The notes beneath the pieces were generated by a model. It saw only the letters and a program-made list of their open reading frames with translations. It was not told where the DNA came from and did not search any database. Of a stretch of 6,608 bases of DNA, positions 1-5,282 are shown piece by piece. The stretch covers positions 8,705 to 15,312 of the forward strand of contig DPAW01000341.1 in the NCBI GenBank assembly GCA_003517285.1. Direction: 5' to 3'. Position 1 is the stretch's first letter. Every line of letters begins with the position of its first letter. The DNA is from Verrucomicrobiales bacterium (GTDB taxonomy: Bacteria; Verrucomicrobiota; Verrucomicrobiia; Limisphaerales; UBA1100). The translations under genes and the position numbers were made by a program.

Positions 1-384
1 GATGCTCAGCAGAAAGCGGGCTTTCCGGCGGAACAGATTTTTCAATTCGGCTTCAGCCAAGGCTGCCTGATGACCATGGAGATGGCGATGCGTTACCCGC
101 AAAAGCTTGCCGGCTGCATTGGCGTGAGCGGTTACGTGCACGAACCGGACACTACCTTGCAGGAACTCTCCCCGATGGCTACGCAACAGGAGATCCTGTT
201 CACTTACGGCACGTTTGATCCCATCATCCCGGCAGAAAAAGTGAAGGGTCAGTTGAACCAACTTCAGGCTGATGGCGGCCTGCAGATTGAGGCGAATGAA
301 TTCGCCAAGGAACACACCATCGCTGGCGAGGAAGAACTGAGCCTCATCCGCGATTTCATTCAGGCGCGCGGGCCCCAAGCTTGA
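1..384 (+). CDS. alpha/beta-hydrolase, carboxylesterase/phospholipase family (C-terminal part, 5' end outside window)
   Basis: The reading frame is open from base 1 to the TGA at 382-384, giving 127 residues with no N terminus in the window. All three catalytic residues of a serine hydrolase are visible. The nucleophile elbow GFSQG has Ser at fragment residue 19, the acid is Asp73 in YGTFDPIIP (a strand-then-Asp arrangement typical of this family), and the base is His105 in KEHTI, followed by a terminal helix (LSLIRDFIQ). The order and spacing match the small carboxylesterase/lysophospholipase-like hydrolases of about 200-220 residues, so roughly 80-100 residues are missing upstream. These enzymes hydrolyse carboxylic esters; the substrate cannot be told from this fragment. 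No signal peptide can be judged. The first Met in the visible part (base 70) lies after the nucleophile and is not a plausible start. The 3' end overlaps the opposing gene by 29 bp. Confidence 0.85.
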   Translation, partial: DAQQKAGFPAEQIFQFGFSQGCLMTMEMAMRYPQKLAGCIGVSGYVHEPDTTLQELSPMATQQEILFTYGTFDPIIPAEKVKGQLNQLQADGGLQIEANEFAKEHTIAGEEELSLIRDFIQARGPQA

Positions 385-1720
385 TCGTTTTAAGGTCCCA
401 ATCCTCCCGGCGATCTGAGCCGAGATACATCTTGGAGGCATAGCGCAAAATGGCATCGGGCGCGCGGCGCACGGGTAGATTTAATGAGCGCCGCAAGGAG
501 GCGATCAACTCGGCGGACAACGCATCCAGAGCGACCGGATCGCGACTGATCCACAGTTCGTTGATGGCCGTGGCATAATCGGGCCGCGATTGGTCGCCCT
601 GATGAAATTGGCAAAGAAGCGCATCGGTGATGTGCAGGCGCAGTTTGGTTTGCCGGGCTTCCTCCTTGCCGAGCGTGCGGCGTTGCAGGGTGTTACGGCC
701 GTCGGGATGAATGATCTGTTCCCATTCGTGAGTGTCTCCGCGAATCAGCAGGGTTTGGCTTCGGCCGGTTTCTTTGGCGGTTTCGTAGGCTAAGGTAAAG
801 GCGGTATGTGGAGGGAGCGCACGTTCGGCGGCTTCCTCGTAGTAATAAAAAATCTCTCCGGAGGTTTCCAGCAGATGCAAGGGGAACGCGCTATTTGGCT
901 TTTGGGTTTGTAGCTGTTGCAGTTTTTTTCGAAACACTGGGCCGGGCAGGGCGTGGGAAAAGGCAATGCGATCCAGTAGCTCGGGAATGGCGGGGGTCAG
1001 ATGCGGAGTGGAGATTCGGAACCGGTCGGTGTTGTCCGCTGCTGCCATGGCCAGTTCCTGCAAATGCCCGCGCGCGCCATTTTGCCGGTCGGCAATGGGA
1101 GGATGAATGCTGATGATCGCCGTAAGCCGATTGGTGATCAACCGGGATACATGTGACTTGGTGCTGGTTTTGGTTTTTCCAAAGAGATGATCGCCCACGG
1201 CAAGTTCCCAGTGCAGGGCGGGCACGGTATAGGCATCCCATTCCCCAAAACCCACCTCGCGGCTGCCGGCCAGTTGTACGCCCAATTCGCGGGCCAACGG
1301 GGTGTAGCCGGCCCGTTGTAAATCGGTCAGGTTACGATCCCAGATCACAATGTTTTTCGCCGGCACACCGCTGGCCATCAGGCTTTGGGCGACGGCCCGC
1401 ACCACGGCGGGCCGCGTACCGGTAAGCGTGCCCAATCGGGCGTTGACTTTAAGGCCCACGATATCGTTGGTGGAGATGAGCTGCCGCCAGTGAAAATCAG
1501 GGGCCAATGCTTGCAGGCCGGCCTGCAACATGGCGTTCACGCGGGTTTTGCGTGGTTGAAAATGGCGTGTGGCATCGGCGGCGTGTACCTTGATGACCGG
1601 CACTTTGGGCGCTGCCATCAATGTCGGCGTGGCAAGCAGGAGCCCAAGGATTGCCGTGAATAATCTGCGTTTTCCCGGTGAATAATGCGCCTTTGCCAAA
1701 TGTGCCAGATTTGCAACCAT
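356..1720 (-). CDS. exported DUF362-domain protein
   Basis: This 454-residue protein has an N-terminal export signal: a basic stretch GKRR (16-19), a hydrophobic run (about 20-35) and a likely signal-peptidase site near LMA/AP (34-38). RRLF resembles the RRxF core of a Tat signal but lacks the usual Ser/Thr before it and a following basic residue, so Sec export is equally possible. The mature part has DUF362 hallmarks: DIVGLKVNARLG (86-97), PAVVRAVAQSLMASGV (104-119), NIVIWDR (123-129), a central segment with KSHVSRLITNRLTAI (188-202), and the C-terminal ITDALL (364-369) and LWISRDPVALDALSAELI (389-406). DUF362 has no firmly assigned reaction; some members carry ferredoxin domains, but this one has a single Cys (370) and cannot bind an Fe-S cluster that way. 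Residues about 240-360 look lineage-specific. The start at 1720 is supported by GAGGA just upstream. The gene diverges from the TPR gene and converges on the esterase. Confidence 0.75.
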   Translation of the reverse strand: MVANLAHLAKAHYSPGKRRLFTAILGLLLATPTLMAAPKVPVIKVHAADATRHFQPRKTRVNAMLQAGLQALAPDFHWRQLISTNDIVGLKVNARLGTLTGTRPAVVRAVAQSLMASGVPAKNIVIWDRNLTDLQRAGYTPLARELGVQLAGSREVGFGEWDAYTVPALHWELAVGDHLFGKTKTSTKSHVSRLITNRLTAIISIHPPIADRQNGARGHLQELAMAAADNTDRFRISTPHLTPAIPELLDRIAFSHALPGPVFRKKLQQLQTQKPNSAFPLHLLETSGEIFYYYEEAAERALPPHTAFTLAYETAKETGRSQTLLIRGDTHEWEQIIHPDGRNTLQRRTLGKEEARQTKLRLHITDALLCQFHQGDQSRPDYATAINELWISRDPVALDALSAELIASLRRSLNLPVRRAPDAILRYASKMYLGSDRREDWDLKTIKLGARAPE

Positions 1721-1723
1721 GCT

Positions 1724-1728
1724 TCCTC
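1724..1728 (-). promoter_or_regulatory. ribosome binding site of the DUF362 gene
   Basis: On the minus strand the sequence reads GGTGAGGAAGC directly before the ATG at 1720. GAGGA lies 3 nt from the start codon. The spacing is short but this is the only purine-rich Shine-Dalgarno match near that start, and it supports choosing 1720, which also yields a complete signal peptide. Confidence 0.55.
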
Positions 1729-1749
1729 ACCAAGATAGGTTTTCTACTC

Positions 1750-3423
1750 ATGGGGACGAGACAAAAGTTCCAAGTTATTGCTGTGTGCGGGCTGCTGCTG
1801 GCCGGGTTGGGTTGCCAACCGCCGGGGGCGCGGGCGATGTTTGAAGGCGAAGCACGCCTCAAGGCCGGTGAAGCCAAGCAAGCCGTGGCGCAGTTCGAGA
1901 AGGCAGTAAAACTGCTGCCCGGCGAATGGCGCGCTTGGAATTATCTGGGTTTGGCCCGTCATCGGGCGGGTGATCTGGATGGTGCCCATAAGGCGTTCCA
2001 AAGCGCGATGGAAATGGCCGGAGAACGCCGGGATTCCCCGGAGGATGCTGCGTTTGTTTTGAAGTTTAATACAGGCAGGCTGGCGCTTGACCGCGATCGG
2101 CTGGCTGACGCGAAGACGGAACTGCACGCCTATTCCATGTCCGCTGAGCCCTCGTTTCACGCATACTATTGGCTGGGGGAAGTGTATCGCAAGGAGCAGA
2201 ATTGGGTGGGGGCTTCCACGGAATACCAAAAAGCTCTCGCGCAGGATGATCGCTCGGCCGTGGCCCATAATCGTTTGGGGATGGCGCAGCTATGGATGGT
2301 TCAGCCATCGGAAGCCGCCAAAAGTTTTGAGGCGGCTTTGAAGCGTAACCCGGAATTCGTGCAGGCTCACCTGAACTTAGCCATGACCTATCAATGGTAT
2401 TTGCCGGGCAATGACGCCAAGGCGTTGGAGGCCTTTCAGCAGTATTTGCAACTGGCCAAGGAACCGGCACCCGGCGTGCAGGCACTGGCGGATGCGTTGC
2501 AGATCAAGGTGCGGCCGAATCCGCCACCGGTTTTGCCCGGTGTGGAGACCAACCAATTAACTGTGGTGTGGTCGCCGCAAGGCACCAATGCGGCCAGCAC
2601 CAATCTGGTAATTGAGATTCCCCCCGCCACCAATGCGCCGGCGACCAATCTGGTGGTGGAAGTGCCATCCCCGACCAATACTTTGGTGGAGATTCCACCG
2701 GTCGCCACCAACAAGCCGCCGGTGCGCGTAACGCAAGTGAGGCCGACCCCGACCAACAGGCCGCCGGTGGAAGTGATCGTGCCGCCGGTTACACCGACCA
2801 ATCGGCCGCCGGTGAAGATTGCCAAGACCACAGTGACCCAGCCGCATGTGGCTCCGGGGACGACGAAAAAAACTGAGGTGAAAGCCGTGCCCGGTGTGGC
2901 ACGGTACCAATACGTGAAGCCAAAACGCCCGGCGCCCGGCGCTGTGGTCGATCCGGCGGGGCTGACCAAGATGTTTGAAGCGGCATTGCATCAGCATAAG
3001 ATCAATGAGCTGGACGGAGCCATTGCCGGCTACCGGAAAGTGCTGCAGGTAAACCCCGCGTATCAACAAGCTTACGTGAATATTGCGCTGGCACTACAGG
3101 TGCAAGGAGAAGTGGAGGAGGCTTTGCCAGTTTATGAACAGGCTCTGGCCATCAATCCGCTTTCCAAGGTGACACGGCACGGCTTTGCTACGGCCTTGAG
3201 CCGCAGCGAGTATTATGTGGATGCGGCCATGGAATTTCATGAGTTGCTGGAGGTTTACAAGGACGACCTGTCGGCCCACTTGGCGTTGGGCGGATTGTAC
3301 TCTGATCACCTGAACGATTCGGGCAAGGCGGTGGTTCATTTCAAAAAAGTGCTGGAGCTGAGTCCGCAACATCCGCAGGCGGCTGCGATTCGGCAATGGC
3401 TCTTCAACCACAGCCAGCGTTAG
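1750..3423 (+). CDS. TPR-repeat lipoprotein with Pro/Thr/Asn-rich repeat linker
   Basis: The protein has 557 residues counted from the ATG at 1750. It begins with a lipoprotein-type signal: basic MGTRQK, a hydrophobic core, then LLAGLGC with Cys22 as the candidate lipidated residue. The lipobox has Gly at -3, which fits the loose pattern but not the best consensus. Residues about 30-245 form an N-terminal TPR block; units recognisable by alternating small and aromatic residues start near 30, 60, 97, 132, 168 and 201. Residues 258-397 are a Pro/Thr/Asn/Val-rich, probably extended linker with 15-residue repeats. Residues about 405-541 form a second TPR block of about four units, e.g. YVNIALALQVQGEVEEALPV (442-461). 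TPRs bind other proteins, so a cell-envelope scaffold is a reasonable inference; the partner is unknown. An in-frame GTG at 1678 would bury the signal behind 24 extra residues, so ATG 1750 is preferred, although its upstream Shine-Dalgarno match (AGATAGG) is weak. dnaG follows after 4 bp. Confidence 0.8.
   Translation: MGTRQKFQVIAVCGLLLAGLGCQPPGARAMFEGEARLKAGEAKQAVAQFEKAVKLLPGEWRAWNYLGLARHRAGDLDGAHKAFQSAMEMAGERRDSPEDAAFVLKFNTGRLALDRDRLADAKTELHAYSMSAEPSFHAYYWLGEVYRKEQNWVGASTEYQKALAQDDRSAVAHNRLGMAQLWMVQPSEAAKSFEAALKRNPEFVQAHLNLAMTYQWYLPGNDAKALEAFQQYLQLAKEPAPGVQALADALQIKVRPNPPPVLPGVETNQLTVVWSPQGTNAASTNLVIEIPPATNAPATNLVVEVPSPTNTLVEIPPVATNKPPVRVTQVRPTPTNRPPVEVIVPPVTPTNRPPVKIAKTTVTQPHVAPGTTKKTEVKAVPGVARYQYVKPKRPAPGAVVDPAGLTKMFEAALHQHKINELDGAIAGYRKVLQVNPAYQQAYVNIALALQVQGEVEEALPVYEQALAINPLSKVTRHGFATALSRSEYYVDAAMEFHELLEVYKDDLSAHLALGGLYSDHLNDSGKAVVHFKKVLELSPQHPQAAAIRQWLFNHSQR
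2584..2841 (+). repeat. in-frame 45-bp tandem repeats (15-residue units) in the TPR protein linker
   Basis: Six consecutive units each start with Thr-Asn. They begin at residues 279 (TNAASTNLVIEIPPA), 294 (TNAPATNLVVEVPSP), 309 (TNTLVEIPPVA, four residues shorter), 320 (TNKPPVRVTQVRPTP), 335 (TNRPPVEVIVPPVTP) and 350 (TNRPPVKIAKTTVTQ). At DNA level ACCAATGCG recurs at 2584 and 2629, and an 18-base block ACCAACARGCCGCCGGTG or close variant recurs at 2707, 2752 and 2797, both exactly 45 bp apart. The array falls into two subfamilies, TN-x-TNLV(I/V)E(I/V)P and TN(K/R)PPV. A degenerate unit may precede it at residue 267 (TNQLTVVWSPQG). The array keeps the reading frame and lies wholly in the inter-TPR linker. 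Confidence 0.85.
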
Positions 3424-3427
3424 CACC

Positions 3428-5233
3428 ATGGCGGGGCGAATCTCCCAGTCTACCATTGAGCAAATTCGGGCGGCGAGTGATATCGTCGAGGTGATTGGAA
3501 GCTACTTTCCGCTCAAGCGTGCCGGCGGTAATCACGTGGCCTTATGTCCGTTTCATAAGGAGAATAGTCCGAGCTTCAACGTCAATCCGCAGCGACAAAT
3601 CTATCACTGCTTTGGGTGTCATGCGAGTGGAGATGTCTTTAAGTTTGTTCAGGAATACGAGCACGTGGAATTCATTGAAGCTGTAGAACGGCTGGCCGAA
3701 CGTGCTGGGATCGTTCTCGAATTTGATCAAAACCCGCAGGCCGAGCGTTCGCGGCGCAAGAAGGATTTGTTGTTGCACGTACACGCGGAGTTGGCCAAAC
3801 GCTGGCACGGCGTGTTGATGAACGAGGCGGGTGGCCAACCGGCCCGAAATTATCTGAAAATCCGAGGCATGACCCGCGGCGCAGCGGAGACTTTCCAGTT
3901 GGGGTACGCCCCTGAATCATGGGAAGACACGGTGAATTGGGCGGCGGCCCAGAAGTTTGACTTGGAGTTGATGGAGGAAGCCGGACTGGTGGCCAACAAG
4001 GATGGCAAACGTTATGGGCGGTTTCGTGGCCGGCTGATGTTTCCCATCCATGATGAACAGGGCCGAGTGATTGGCTTCAGTGGCCGAGTGCTCGATTCGG
4101 AGGTGAAAGCGGCGAAGTACGTGAACTCGCCGGAAACACTATTGTTTCACAAGAGCAAGGTCTTCTACGGACTGGACAAGGCACGCCGGGAAATTCTGGC
4201 CGCGAAATCCGCGCTTGTGTGTGAAGGACAGCTTGACACTATGGCTTGCCACATGGCGGGCTTGAAACAAGCGATTGCGCCGCAAGGCACGGCGCTCACG
4301 TCTGATCATGCGCGCATCCTGAAACGCTACACCTCGGAGGTAGTGCTGTGTTTTGATTCGGATACCGCCGGGCAAAACGCGGCCGTACGATCCTTTGATG
4401 CCCTGCTGGAATCGGAATTGGCCGTACGTGTTATGACGGTGCCAGCACCACATGACCCCGATAGTTTCATTAGAGAGCAGGGGGTGGTGGCGTTCCGTGA
4501 AATGATGGATCAGGCGCCGGATTATTTTGATTTTTACCTCAACCATCTTCTGATCGAGCACGATGTGCGAAGTGAGCGCGGACGGCGCGAGGTCACACAA
4601 GCCATGGGGCTGGCGGTGCGTAAAACGCGCGATGCGGTGTTGCTGGATCGGTGCGCCCAACAGACCGCACTGGCGGTGGGAGCCTCGGCGGAAGCGGTAC
4701 GGGCAGAATTTCAGAGGATTCCCCAAATTAAAACGAGTGCAGTCTATGATCGTTCGGAACCGATGCTGGCCGAGCACTCGTCGCCCGAACCGGCGGTTGC
4801 GCCGCCGACACAGCAGGAGCGATGGTTGTTGCGGTTGGCTTTTCAGGACTCGGCATTTGGAGATTGGGCTGCAGATTGTCTGGATCCACGCTGGGTGGAG
4901 CATCCTCAGGTCCGCGCTATTCTCGAAACGGCAGCGCAAACTGGTGATTCAGCCGAAATATTGCTAGGTTCGCTGGATGCCCCTTCCAGTCGACTGTTGA
5001 CCGCTGCAGTGGCGGACGCCACGGAAATTCCTCAGCCGGCGCGGCAGCTACAGGATTTGGTGACACGCCTGCGCGATCGTTTTCTCGACCGGCAATTGGC
5101 TAGTCTCACCCGGTTATTGGCGCAGCCAAACCTGCCGGAAGAAGAACTCTTGCGCACGCTCGAAGAGCAGCGCGAGTTGTTGAGGCAAAAACAAGAGGTT
5201 CTGCCGAAAGTGCCTATCAGTGCGGCCACATAA
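3428..5233 (+). CDS. dnaG: DNA primase DnaG
   Basis: This is the replicative primase, which makes the RNA primers for Okazaki fragments and leading-strand start at the fork. The 601-residue length is normal for the family. Residues 1-100 are the zinc-binding domain with a CHC2-type set Cys40, His43, Cys61, Cys64 (CPFHKE and YHCFGCHASGD). The catalytic-core N part (about 125-245) carries RFRGRLMFPIHDEQGRVIGF and the KYVNSPET and FHKSKVFYGL segments. The Toprim domain (about 258-340) has Glu266 and Asp270 in CEGQLD, then Asp310 and Asp312 in FDSDTAG, the expected metal-binding acids; QL replaces the YM seen in E. coli. DPDSFIREQG follows near 347. A Pro/Ala-rich linker (about 430-462) leads to a helical C-terminal part (463-601), probably the helicase-interacting region and the least conserved portion. 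The start is fixed by the position of the zinc ligands near the N terminus. It has no clear Shine-Dalgarno site and begins 4 bp after the TPR stop, suggesting translational coupling. A terminator follows directly, so no rpoD is adjacent downstream. Confidence 0.97.
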   Translation: MAGRISQSTIEQIRAASDIVEVIGSYFPLKRAGGNHVALCPFHKENSPSFNVNPQRQIYHCFGCHASGDVFKFVQEYEHVEFIEAVERLAERAGIVLEFDQNPQAERSRRKKDLLLHVHAELAKRWHGVLMNEAGGQPARNYLKIRGMTRGAAETFQLGYAPESWEDTVNWAAAQKFDLELMEEAGLVANKDGKRYGRFRGRLMFPIHDEQGRVIGFSGRVLDSEVKAAKYVNSPETLLFHKSKVFYGLDKARREILAAKSALVCEGQLDTMACHMAGLKQAIAPQGTALTSDHARILKRYTSEVVLCFDSDTAGQNAAVRSFDALLESELAVRVMTVPAPHDPDSFIREQGVVAFREMMDQAPDYFDFYLNHLLIEHDVRSERGRREVTQAMGLAVRKTRDAVLLDRCAQQTALAVGASAEAVRAEFQRIPQIKTSAVYDRSEPMLAEHSSPEPAVAPPTQQERWLLRLAFQDSAFGDWAADCLDPRWVEHPQVRAILETAAQTGDSAEILLGSLDAPSSRLLTAAVADATEIPQPARQLQDLVTRLRDRFLDRQLASLTRLLAQPNLPEEELLRTLEEQRELLRQKQEVLPKVPISAAT

Positions 5234-5261
5234 AAAAGGCGGCCGAAAGGGCCGCCTTTTT
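5233..5261. terminator. bidirectional intrinsic terminator between dnaG and the DUF1553 gene
   Basis: A perfect 12-bp stem pairs AAAAAGGCGGCC (5233-5244) with GGCCGCCTTTTT (5250-5261) across a GAAAG loop (5245-5249). Read on the plus strand, the seven-pair G+C-rich core is followed by five T; read on the minus strand the core is followed by six T (complement of the A run 5232-5237). It can therefore end both the TPR-dnaG transcript and the opposing DUF1553 transcript. The last base of the dnaG stop codon (5231-5233) is the first base of the stem. Twenty-one bases separate it from the DUF1553 stop codon. Confidence 0.9.
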
Positions 5262-5282
5262 GGGATTTAAAAATTTCGCTCG

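Noticed and set aside
1651..1686. TTGCCG with AATAAT downstream as a sigma-70-like promoter for the TPR-dnaG unit
   Set aside because: The nearest suitable -10-like element is about 23 bp from TTGCCG and the other is too close; the match is not good enough to call.
1678..1749. In-frame GTG at 1678 as an upstream start of the TPR lipoprotein
   Set aside because: It would add 24 residues before the basic and hydrophobic signal sequence and make the gene overlap the divergent DUF362 gene by 43 bp. ATG 1750 gives a normal lipoprotein signal.
2584..2841. Possible CRISPR-like array from the regular 45-bp spacing
   Set aside because: Units are contiguous, degenerate and in frame inside a protein gene, with no unique spacers and no cas genes nearby.
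2436..2969. 177-codon open frame on the minus strand opposite the TPR linker
   Set aside because: It mirrors the G+C-rich 45-bp repeats; the product is a low-complexity Gly/Thr/Val string with no recognisable motif, and the plus-strand frame has clear TPR and lipoprotein features.
4139..4939. 266-codon open frame on the minus strand inside dnaG
   Set aside because: It lies wholly opposite the conserved primase Toprim and following region, has Arg/His-rich composition and shows no domain; best explained as a shadow of dnaG codon use.
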